NCBI GenBank assembly: GCA_035295125.1
Contig: DATGJP010000064.1
Span: 186,001-250,000 of the forward strand
Source: JAICMB01 sp035295125
GTDB taxonomy: Bacteria > Acidobacteriota > Terriglobia > Bryobacterales > Bryobacteraceae
Reading direction: 5' to 3'
Length of the DNA stretch: 64,000 bases
Within the stretch, counting starts at the first letter, position 1, and each line of letters opens with the position of its first letter. Of the stretch, positions 8,586-16,341 are shown piece after piece. Under the pieces are notes generated by a model. The model did not search any database and had not been told where the DNA came from. It saw only the letters and a program-made list of their open reading frames with translations. Made by a program: the position numbers and the translations under genes.

Positions 8586-9604
8586 CAAGTCGCTTTCTGG
8601 ATGCTTGCCGCCGCAGGCCGACGGATGTTCGGCCCGTGTGGTTTATGCGGCAGGCAGGCCGCTACATGAAGCAGTACCGCGATATTCGGGCGAAGGCCGG
8701 GATCCTGGAGATCTGCAAGCGTCCCGATCTCGCCGCCCAAGTGACGCTCCAGCCCGTCGAGGTTCTTGATGTCGACGCGGCGATCATCTTTGCCGACCTG
8801 CTGCTTCCCGTGGAACCGATGGGTCTCAAACTGAAGTATGTGGCGGGGGAAGGCCCGCACATCCCGACCCCGGTCCGCACATCGTCCGACGTGGACAGCC
8901 TCTCGATTTCTAATACCGACGAACTGCAGTACGTAGGCGAGTCAATTCAGCTCGTAGTGCGGCAGCTTGCGGGGCGGGTGCCGGTCATTGGATTCGTCGG
9001 CGCGCCGTTTACGCTGGCCAGCTACATGATCGAGGGTGGTCCTTCGAAGACATTTATCGAGACCAAGAAAATGATGTACGGCGACGAGACGCTCTGGCGG
9101 CGGCTGATGGGCAAGCTCGTCGACGTTCTGGGGCCGTTCGGCATCATGCAGGTGGCGGCGGGCGCCCGGGCCATTCAGGTTTTCGATAGCTGGGTGGGCG
9201 CTCTGAGCCCGGACGACTATGTGCGTTATGTCGCCCCTTATTCGCGAGCCTTGATCGAACGGGTCCGGACGGCCAGCGTCCCGGTAATTCACTTCGGCAC
9301 CGGCGCCGCCGGCTTCTTCCGGGAGTTGCACGCGGCGGGCGGCGACGTCATGGGCGTCGACTGGCGGATCAACATCGATCAGGCCTGGATGGATATTTCC
9401 TACCGCTCCGCAGTGCAGGGCAACCTCGATCCCGCAGTGCTGTTTGCTCCGCTTCCGGAGCTGAAGGCGCGTGTGCATGAACTGCTGCGCCGCACGGGTT
9501 CACGGCCGGGACACATTTTCAATTTGGGGCACGGCATTTTGCCCGAAACCCCTGTCGATCATGTGCGCGCTGTAGTAGACTTTGTACGGGAGTTTAAGCC
9601 GTAA
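8582..9604 (+). CDS. hemE: Uroporphyrinogen decarboxylase
   Basis: HemE converts uroporphyrinogen III to coproporphyrinogen III. Visible motifs: PVWFMRQAGRYM near the N-terminus, GAPFTLASYMIEGG, HFGTGAAGFF, GVDWRINI and FNLGHGILPETP at the C-terminus. I place the start at ATG 8582 because it forms an ATGA overlap with apbE and gives a normal N-terminus. An in-frame ATG at 8567 would add five residues. The stop TAA at 9602-9604 overlaps the expected start of the next heme gene, where GTA is found instead of a normal initiation codon. Confidence 0.96.
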   Translation: MTSRFLDACRRRPTDVRPVWFMRQAGRYMKQYRDIRAKAGILEICKRPDLAAQVTLQPVEVLDVDAAIIFADLLLPVEPMGLKLKYVAGEGPHIPTPVRTSSDVDSLSISNTDELQYVGESIQLVVRQLAGRVPVIGFVGAPFTLASYMIEGGPSKTFIETKKMMYGDETLWRRLMGKLVDVLGPFGIMQVAAGARAIQVFDSWVGALSPDDYVRYVAPYSRALIERVRTASVPVIHFGTGAAGFFRELHAAGGDVMGVDWRINIDQAWMDISYRSAVQGNLDPAVLFAPLPELKARVHELLRRTGSRPGHIFNLGHGILPETPVDHVRAVVDFVREFKP

Positions 9605-10983
9605 ACGATCGAACCATCGTTATCGGCGGGGGGATCTCCGGCCTTTCCGCCTCCTATTATCTGAATAAGGCGGGGATTCGCCCTAGCCTTATCGAAACGG
9701 CCCCTCGCCTGGGCGGCGTGATCCAAACTCAAACCGTGGAAGGTTGCACGCTCGAGGGCGGCCCGGACAGTTTCCTCGCCGTAAAGCCGGCCGCGGTCGA
9801 GCTGATTCGGGAAGTTGGCCTCGGCGACGAGGTCATTGGATCGAACGACGAGCTGCGCACGACGTATATTCTCAGGCGCGGTAAACTCGAGCCGCTACCG
9901 GACGGCATGATGATGATGATCCCCACGAAGATCATGCCGGTGGTCAAATCGAACCTGCTGGGCTGGGGCACCAAGATCAAGATGGGGTTGGAGTATTTCC
10001 GGCGGCCGTCCAAGCACGAAGATCGGTCGGTGCGCGATTTTCTCGTCGACCACTATGGGCAGGAGTCGGTCGACTATCTGGCGGAACCGCTGCTCGCGGG
10101 CGTTTACGGCGGCGACCCCGGGGAGTTGAGCGTCAACAGCGTTCTCACGCGATTTGTCGAGTTGGAATCCAAGTATGGCAGCCTGACCCGCGCGGTTTTG
10201 AGCCAGCCTCGGCCCAAAGGATCGGGCCCGTTATTCCGGACGCTGAAGCGCGGTTTAAGCGACCTGATCGATGCGTTGACCCCCTCCGCGGACGTTGTGC
10301 ACGGAACGGCGGAGATGATCGAGCGAACAGAGGAAGGATACCGAGTTCGCGTCAACGGCGACTGGATGGAAGCCTCAGCGATCGTTTTGGCAATCCGGGC
10401 TTACCAGGCGGCCGAATTACTCAAGCCGTTCGATCCAGTGGTGGCTGATCTACTGCACCAGGTCCCCTATACGTCGTCGCTGACGTTTTCGATCGGTTAT
10501 CGCAAGAGCGATGTCGAGAGGCTGCCGGCCGGCCACGGTTTCCTGGTTCCGAAACGCGAACGAAAGCACGTGAAAGCTTGCACCTTCGTAGCCCGGAAAT
10601 TCAATTACCGGGTTCCCGATCACCTCGTCGTACTGCGATGCTTTATGTCGGGGCATGCGCTCGACGAGAGCGACGCCAGTTTGCTCCAGATCGCGCGGGA
10701 GGAGTTGCGCGCGATCATTGGATTAAACGCTGAGCCGCTGTTCCATACCATTCATCGCTGGCCGGGAGCGATGGCGCAGTACACGGTGGGCCACGGAAAG
10801 AGAATCGATGAGGTGCGCGCTCGCGTTTCGCGGCTGAGCGGAATGCACGTTATTGGGAATGCGTTCGATGGCATTGGAATTCCTGATTGTATTCGACTGG
10901 GTAAACAGGCAGCCCAACAATTGAGCAATGCGCAGGCGAAACCGCCCGCGGCGCCTGTTAAAATCGAATTCCTGAGTAAATGA
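9601..10983 (+). CDS. hemG: Protoporphyrinogen oxidase, with apparent GTA start
   Basis: The FAD-dependent (HemY-type) oxidase converts protoporphyrinogen IX or coproporphyrinogen III to the porphyrin. The essential dinucleotide-binding motif (TIVIGGGISGLSASYYL, then IETAPRLGGVIQT) is encoded from 9613 on. The frame has a TAA at 9595 and no ATG, GTG or TTG before GTG 9718, which lies after this motif. The codon overlapping the hemE stop reads GTA (9601). Counted from there the product is 460 residues, normal for the family. A start at 9718 would give 421 residues without the FAD-binding loop. Either GTA or another rare codon initiates, or the gene is impaired or misread here. The C-terminus has the usual GNAFDGIGIPDCIRLG. 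Confidence 0.88.
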   Translation, partial: VNDRTIVIGGGISGLSASYYLNKAGIRPSLIETAPRLGGVIQTQTVEGCTLEGGPDSFLAVKPAAVELIREVGLGDEVIGSNDELRTTYILRRGKLEPLPDGMMMMIPTKIMPVVKSNLLGWGTKIKMGLEYFRRPSKHEDRSVRDFLVDHYGQESVDYLAEPLLAGVYGGDPGELSVNSVLTRFVELESKYGSLTRAVLSQPRPKGSGPLFRTLKRGLSDLIDALTPSADVVHGTAEMIERTEEGYRVRVNGDWMEASAIVLAIRAYQAAELLKPFDPVVADLLHQVPYTSSLTFSIGYRKSDVERLPAGHGFLVPKRERKHVKACTFVARKFNYRVPDHLVVLRCFMSGHALDESDASLLQIAREELRAIIGLNAEPLFHTIHRWPGAMAQYTVGHGKRIDEVRARVSRLSGMHVIGNAFDGIGIPDCIRLGKQAAQQLSNAQAKPPAAPVKIEFLSK

Positions 10984-13277
10984 ACCTAGAAGGCGTACGC
11001 GTCCTGCTGGTTGAAGACAATCCGGCTGATGCACGTTTCCTGCGCGAGGAAATCGCGGATGTAGGGGTTAGCAAGATCCGCCTCGTGCAGGCGAAAACGC
11101 TAAAAGAAGCCCTGCACCGTCTGGAGAATGAGGAGTACGACGTCGTGCTTCTCGACCTCACACTCCCGGACGAGACCGGACTGCAGACTGTGGTGCGGGT
11201 GCATGCCCAAGCTCCCAAGACTCCTATTGTTGTGCTGACTGGCCTTGATGACGAGGCGCTCGCGATTCGAGCTGTGCGGGAGGGCGCGCAGGATTACCTG
11301 GTTAAGGGTCAGACCGGTGGTCACCTTCTCGTGCGCGCCATGCGCTATGCCACCGAGCGCAAGCACGCCATCGAAGCGTTGCAGCGCCGGGAAGAGCACT
11401 TCCGCTCGCTGATCGAGAACGCTTTGGACCTGATCACGATCATCAGCGAGGATGGCATCATCCGCTATGCCAGCCCGTCGCACGAGCGCGTTCTTGGATA
11501 TCCCGCGGAGGAACTGGTCGGACGCAATCTTCTCAGTCTGATTCATCCGGACGACGTAAATGAATTTGCGCTGGCCTTTCGCAACGATGAAGCGCCGCGG
11601 TCGATCGAGTCGCGAGTGCTGCATGGTGCGGGCTCCTGGCGCGTGTTGGAGTCGTTTGGCCGCAATCTGTCCCATGTGCAGGGAGTGCAAGGCATCGTCG
11701 TTAATTCGCGTGACGTGACGGAACGCAAGCGGGCCGAAGATGCGTTGCGCGAAGCCAACAACACGCTCCGGGCCGTCATTCGTACTTCTCCGCTGGCCAT
11801 ATACTCCGTTGACCTGGACGGCAGGGTCAAGAGTTGGAATTCGGCCGCCAATCGTATTTTTGGATGGCAGGAATGGGAACTGCTTGGCGAGCGTCTGCCG
11901 CACTTGCCGGAGTCGGAAATCGAGCGTTACGAGAATCACATCGAAGAAGTTCGCCGCGGCATTACGGATGCCCCGTTCGACACCAAGTGCCGAACTCGCG
12001 ACGGCCATCTGCTCGACGTTAACATTTGGAGCGGGCTTTTACGAGACGGAGCCGGTTCCACCAGAGGGATCGTACACGTAGCTGCTGACGTCACCGAGCG
12101 GAAGCGGCTAGAGGAGCAACTCCACCACTCGCAAAAACTGGAGGCCGTTGGCCGCCTTGCCGGTGGCGTCGCGCACGATTTCAACAATCTGCTGATGATC
12201 ATCCAGGGATATTCGCAGATGCTTTTGGGCAGCATGCCCGAATCGGATCCCGTGCGGGCGGACGTGGAAGAAATCGTCAAGGGGGCCGAGCGCGCCAGTG
12301 ATTTGACGAAGCAATTATTGGCTTTCAGCCGGCGGCAAATTATACAGCCCCGCATTCTGGACCTGAACAGCCTCGTGCGTGACATGGAACGCATGCTGAA
12401 GCGGGTGATCGGCGAGGACATCAAGCTGCTCACCATCCTGGACCCGGGCCTGAAGACGGTTCGCGCGGATCCTGGCCAGATGGAGCAGGTCATTCTGAAT
12501 CTCGTCGTCAACTCCAGGGATGCGATGCCCATTGGCGGCCAACTCACAATCGAGACCGCGAATGTTTACGTGAGCGCCGACCAGGCCCGGAAACAGCTTT
12601 CTCCGACGGCCGGAGATTACGTCATGCTGGCCGTGAGCGACACGGGCGTGGGAATCGATTCCGAAACGCAGTCGCACCTCTTCGAGCCTTTCTTTACTAC
12701 TAAGGAGCGAGGGAAAGGGACAGGATTGGGCCTGTCCACCAGCTACGGCATCATTAAGCAGGGCGGCGGCGACATCTGGGTAGATTCGAAACTCGGAGAG
12801 GGGACCACCTTCAAGATCTATTTGCCCGTTGCGGAACAGGCCGTCGAGTTGCCGGCCGCCGCGATCGGTAGTGTCATTCGGGGCGGTCACGAAACGGTTC
12901 TGCTCGTAGAAGATGACTCCGGCGTCCGAAGCGTGCTGGAAACCATGTTGCATCGGCACGGCTACAACGTGCTGTCGTGTGGCACTCCTCAGGATGCCAT
13001 TCGCATTTGCGAGCATCAGCGCGAAATCCACCTTCTGATTACCGACATGGTGATGCCGCTGATGAGCGGCCGCGAACTGGCTGAGAAGATCACGTCACTG
13101 CGGCCAGGCATGCGGGTGTTGTACGTCTCCGGTTATACGGATCTTTCAGCTTCGGAGCAGGAAGCTCTTGATCCGCAGTTGGCTTACCTGCAGAAGCCTT
13201 TCACGCCTGACGTACTGGCGGCGAAGATCCGGGAAGTGCTCGCCGAACGGCCGGGCGCTGAAGCAACGGCGCGATAA
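10980..13277 (+). CDS. Hybrid sensor histidine kinase (REC-PAS-PAS-HisKA-HATPase-REC)
   Basis: The 765-residue soluble kinase has no membrane segment. The N-terminal receiver spans 1-120 with phospho-acceptor Asp in VVLLDLTLPD. Two PAS domains lie at about 135-250 and 262-380. The HisKA phosphorylation site is GRLAGGVAHDFNNLL near residue 400. The ATPase domain contains the N box NLVVNSRDAM, DTGVGI and GTGLGLSTSYGI. The C-terminal receiver (about 640-755) has LLITDMVMPLMSG. The ATG overlaps the stop of the upstream oxidase (ATGA). The input is unknown; translational coupling to heme genes invites, but does not prove, a redox or oxygen role. Confidence 0.93.
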   Translation: MNLEGVRVLLVEDNPADARFLREEIADVGVSKIRLVQAKTLKEALHRLENEEYDVVLLDLTLPDETGLQTVVRVHAQAPKTPIVVLTGLDDEALAIRAVREGAQDYLVKGQTGGHLLVRAMRYATERKHAIEALQRREEHFRSLIENALDLITIISEDGIIRYASPSHERVLGYPAEELVGRNLLSLIHPDDVNEFALAFRNDEAPRSIESRVLHGAGSWRVLESFGRNLSHVQGVQGIVVNSRDVTERKRAEDALREANNTLRAVIRTSPLAIYSVDLDGRVKSWNSAANRIFGWQEWELLGERLPHLPESEIERYENHIEEVRRGITDAPFDTKCRTRDGHLLDVNIWSGLLRDGAGSTRGIVHVAADVTERKRLEEQLHHSQKLEAVGRLAGGVAHDFNNLLMIIQGYSQMLLGSMPESDPVRADVEEIVKGAERASDLTKQLLAFSRRQIIQPRILDLNSLVRDMERMLKRVIGEDIKLLTILDPGLKTVRADPGQMEQVILNLVVNSRDAMPIGGQLTIETANVYVSADQARKQLSPTAGDYVMLAVSDTGVGIDSETQSHLFEPFFTTKERGKGTGLGLSTSYGIIKQGGGDIWVDSKLGEGTTFKIYLPVAEQAVELPAAAIGSVIRGGHETVLLVEDDSGVRSVLETMLHRHGYNVLSCGTPQDAIRICEHQREIHLLITDMVMPLMSGRELAEKITSLRPGMRVLYVSGYTDLSASEQEALDPQLAYLQKPFTPDVLAAKIREVLAERPGAEATAR

Positions 13278-13287
13278 ATCTTTGTTG

Positions 13288-13322
13288 TTGACACTCGACA
13301 CCAACGAGCATATGCTTGGTGT
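13288..13322 (+). promoter_or_regulatory. padR promoter with overlapping palindromic operator
   Basis: TTGACA (13288-13293), a 17-base spacer and TATGCT (13311-13316) form a near-consensus sigma70 promoter. A perfect 7-bp inverted repeat ACACCAA (13298-13304) / TTGGTGT (13316-13322) brackets the palindrome AGCATATGCT (13307-13316), which contains the -10 box. This layout fits autorepression by the PadR protein encoded from 13338. Binding is inferred. Confidence 0.7.
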
Positions 13323-13337
13323 AGAGATCCGACACCA

Positions 13338-13676
13338 ATGTCCACCCGCTCTCGAATCGATCTTCTGCAAGGTACGCTCGACCTGCTGATTCTCCGCACC
13401 CTGCAATCCGGCGACGCCCTGCACGGCTGGGCAATTTCGGAGCGCATACAGCAAATCTCGCAGGACGTGCTGGAAGTGAATCAGGGTTCGCTCTATCCAG
13501 CACTTCACCGCATGGAGCACCAGGAATGGATCAAAGCCGAGTGGGGCGTTTCTGAGCTGGGTCGCCGCGCTCGCTTCTATCGACTGACCGCCGCAGGGCG
13601 CAAACAACTCCAGGAGGAGACCGAAACCTGGGCGCGGCTCACGGCGGCAATTGGAAGAGTGCTCGAAATGGCCTGA
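13338..13676 (+). CDS. PadR-family transcriptional regulator
   Basis: The 112-residue winged-helix protein has the typical PadR start (LQGTLDLLILRTLQSGDALHGWAI), recognition region VNQGSLYPALHRMEHQEWI and wing with RRARFYRLTAAGRKQL. In Acidobacteriota such small PadR proteins are commonly encoded just upstream of ADOP-type permeases, as here (11 bases to the next gene). It probably represses its own operon through the palindrome overlapping its promoter at 13288-13322. The ligand is unknown. Confidence 0.93.
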   Translation: MSTRSRIDLLQGTLDLLILRTLQSGDALHGWAISERIQQISQDVLEVNQGSLYPALHRMEHQEWIKAEWGVSELGRRARFYRLTAAGRKQLQEETETWARLTAAIGRVLEMA

Positions 13677-13687
13677 TAGGTGATGCT

Positions 13688-16291
13688 ATGACCTGGACCG
13701 ATCTTTTAATACGCGTTCGTGCCCTTCTGCTTCCCGGGCGCATGGATAATGAACTCGACGAGGAACTGGACTTCCACATCGCGATGTCACGCCGAAAGTA
13801 CGCTGCCGGCGGCTACTCCGAGAGCGATGCCGAACGTCTTGCCCGGAAGAGTTTCGGGCGTGTTGGAGCCGCAAAGGAAGAATGTCGCCAGGTTCGCGGA
13901 ATCGGCTATGTCGAGACCATGATACAGGACGTCCGATATGCGCTGAGGACCTTTCGCCGAAGTCCTGGATTCGTCTTAACGGTTGCCTTCACCATCGCCA
14001 TTGGACTAGGTCTCAACGCGGCGCTCTTTACGCTGTTCAATTCCTACGTACTGCGACCCATTGCGATTCAAGACCCTTACAGTCTGTACAGCTTCACATG
14101 GACGAACCAGGACGGTCACGTGCATTGGTTCACCTGGGATGAGTATCAGGCTCTCGCGAAGCACAACCCTGCGTTCTCCGAAGTAGCCGCTTTCGATCCG
14201 CTCTACACTCGTGTCGACGGCAATGTCATGCAAGGGGAGTTGGTTTCGGGTAATTTCTTTCAGATGCTGGGGATAGGAGCAGCACTGGGAAGGACGCTGC
14301 TCCCGGAGGACACGGCCGTGCCCGGACGTGATCCTTTTGTCGTTCTCAGTTTCGACGCCTGGCAGAGGGTTTTCGCTGGGCAAACCGATATTATCGGACG
14401 AAAAGTCATGATTCGAGGCTATCCAATGCAGGTGATTGGCGTAGCTCGAAAGGGTTTTCATGACCTGGGGGAGGTTCCTCGCGATTTTTGGGCGCCGCTC
14501 ACGATGGCGCATCAACTCAAGGATGGCGCTGACCCCTTCGGAACCGAGCATCCGGAGTGGCTCAATATTGTTGGCCGCCTGAAGCAGGGTGAACGCCTTT
14601 CAGCCGCGGAACAGGGGTTGCGGGTATGGTCGCAACGGAGTACGCTAGGCTTGCCAAACGACAGGAAGGCAACGGGGGTGGTGCTGCGATCGAGGGCAAC
14701 CGCGGTCCCAATCACGGCGGAACTTCTCCTCGCGTTTACCCCTCTGGCAGTGGCATTCGGACTCGTGCTGCTTCTTGCTTGCACGAATGTTGCGAACATG
14801 ATGCTGGCGCGAGCCATCGCCCGGCAGCGTGAGATTGGAATTCGTCTTTCCTTGGGAGCTGCCCGCGTGAGGCTCATCCGGCAACTGCTCACGGAAAGCA
14901 TTCTTCTGTCGATTCCCTCGGGTATCTTGGGTTTCGCGTTCTCACGTCTCACGCTGGACGCAGGTCTTCGCGTGATGTTTGCGACCATTCCGAAAGACCT
15001 GACGGAGGTGATTCACAATGTCCCACTTCCCGTGGATTGGCGTGTGCTCGGCTTTATGATGCTGGCGGCCCTTGCCTCGGCGGTTCTTTTCGGAGTCGCA
15101 CCCGCCATTCAGGCGACGCGGAGCAGCGTCCTGCTTGCCGCGCGAGGGGAATTCACCACGGATTTGCGCCCGATGCGCGTACGGAACTGGCTTGTCATTG
15201 CGCAGACTACGGTTTGTACGCTGCTTCTGGTCACGTGTGGCGTTTTGATTCGGACCACCCTGGCAATCGGCGGATTCGATATCGGGTTCGGAACCCAAAA
15301 TATAATTGCGATGAACGTCACCAAACCCGGGAAGAGCCTCGTGGTCGACGCTCTGTCGACAGATGCGCAGGTCGATTCGATTGCTGTCGCGTCGAAGGTT
15401 CCGCTCGGCGGTTTTGTACCCAGTGTCGCGGTTTCGGCTCCGAACCGCCCTGCGGTGCAATCCTTGAGCAATCGTGTTTCCCCCAGCTATTTTGATTTGC
15501 TGCGAATCCCGATAGTTCGCGGACGCAACTTCACACGCGGTGAGGCAGAAGGTGCAGCGCTTGTCGCCATTGTGAGTGCCGCAACGGTCCCGCGCCTCTT
15601 CGGCAACGAGGAACCCCTCGGAAAGGTAATCCACATATCCGGAAAGCCCGAGAGAGACGTCCGCATTGTCGGCGTGTCTGGTGATCTTGTCACCTGCTGC
15701 ATTCCGTACGGAAAGGATGCCGCGATGATCTACTTCCCCAGCCCGATAAACGCGCCGCCGCGGGCGATTCTGGTTCACGTCCGCGGAAACGTAGAGGAGG
15801 AACGGAACCGATTGGCGAAAAGGCTGGATACGCTTGCACCGGGAGCGATCGACGACATCCACTCGCTCGATCAGTACCTGGCAGCCGGGACCTATCCATT
15901 TCGGGCGGCGTCGCTCATCGGAATCGCTGTAGCGGGCGTGGCTCTGCTGCTGACCGTGTCCGGCATTTATGGCGTACTTTCGTATCTCGTCATGCAGAGG
16001 ACGAAAGAAATTGGCATCCGCATGGCCCTAGGTGCGACAGCCGGAGTGGTGACGGGGTTTGTTCTGAAGCAGTCGTTGCGTCTCACGGGTGTCGGCATGG
16101 CTGTTGGAATGATACTGGCCGTGGGCGTTGCCTGGCTCCTCGCTTCTCAAGTCGTTTTTATGCGTTCCGTAGACCTTCCGTCGTTGGGTGCGTGCGCACT
16201 GCTGGTCCTGGGATCGGCGCTCGCAGCCGCTTACATCCCGTCGCGGAGGGCGGCGCGCATCGACCCTATCGAAACGCTGCGCTACGATTAA
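13688..16291 (+). CDS. ADOP-family ABC transporter permease (MacB/FtsX-like)
   Basis: The 867-residue membrane protein has a short cytoplasmic N-terminus with RMDNELDEELDFHIAMSRRKY, typical of the ADOP family. The first transmembrane helix lies near residues 95-115, followed by a MacB-type periplasmic domain. A first FtsX domain (LLLACTNVANMMLARAIARQREIGIRLSLGAA) and a second (YGVLSYLVMQRTKEIGIRMALGAT) follow, and the end is RRAARIDPIETLRYD. FtsX-like permeases transmit ATPase action across the membrane, but no ATP-binding subunit is encoded nearby. It is co-transcribed with padR. The substrate is unknown. Confidence 0.92.
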   Translation: MTWTDLLIRVRALLLPGRMDNELDEELDFHIAMSRRKYAAGGYSESDAERLARKSFGRVGAAKEECRQVRGIGYVETMIQDVRYALRTFRRSPGFVLTVAFTIAIGLGLNAALFTLFNSYVLRPIAIQDPYSLYSFTWTNQDGHVHWFTWDEYQALAKHNPAFSEVAAFDPLYTRVDGNVMQGELVSGNFFQMLGIGAALGRTLLPEDTAVPGRDPFVVLSFDAWQRVFAGQTDIIGRKVMIRGYPMQVIGVARKGFHDLGEVPRDFWAPLTMAHQLKDGADPFGTEHPEWLNIVGRLKQGERLSAAEQGLRVWSQRSTLGLPNDRKATGVVLRSRATAVPITAELLLAFTPLAVAFGLVLLLACTNVANMMLARAIARQREIGIRLSLGAARVRLIRQLLTESILLSIPSGILGFAFSRLTLDAGLRVMFATIPKDLTEVIHNVPLPVDWRVLGFMMLAALASAVLFGVAPAIQATRSSVLLAARGEFTTDLRPMRVRNWLVIAQTTVCTLLLVTCGVLIRTTLAIGGFDIGFGTQNIIAMNVTKPGKSLVVDALSTDAQVDSIAVASKVPLGGFVPSVAVSAPNRPAVQSLSNRVSPSYFDLLRIPIVRGRNFTRGEAEGAALVAIVSAATVPRLFGNEEPLGKVIHISGKPERDVRIVGVSGDLVTCCIPYGKDAAMIYFPSPINAPPRAILVHVRGNVEEERNRLAKRLDTLAPGAIDDIHSLDQYLAAGTYPFRAASLIGIAVAGVALLLTVSGIYGVLSYLVMQRTKEIGIRMALGATAGVVTGFVLKQSLRLTGVGMAVGMILAVGVAWLLASQVVFMRSVDLPSLGACALLVLGSALAAAYIPSRRAARIDPIETLRYD

Positions 16292-16328
16292 CGCCTGTAA
16301 CCTTCCTTGTGCTCTACGGTATTTGACA

Positions 16329-16341
16329 GTAGAATGTCTAC
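16329..16341 (+). promoter_or_regulatory. Palindrome GTAGA-N3-TCTAC before the second ADOP gene
   Basis: A perfect 5-bp inverted repeat GTAGA/TCTAC with a 3-base centre lies just before ATG 16343, partly overlapping TTGACA at 16323-16328. Its position suggests an operator controlling the second permease separately from the first. No protein can be assigned with confidence. Confidence 0.4.

Noticed and set aside
9718..10983. GTG 9718 as the real start of protoporphyrinogen oxidase
   Set aside because: It would remove the GGGISGLSASYY FAD-binding motif encoded just upstream in the same frame, leaving a non-functional flavoprotein.
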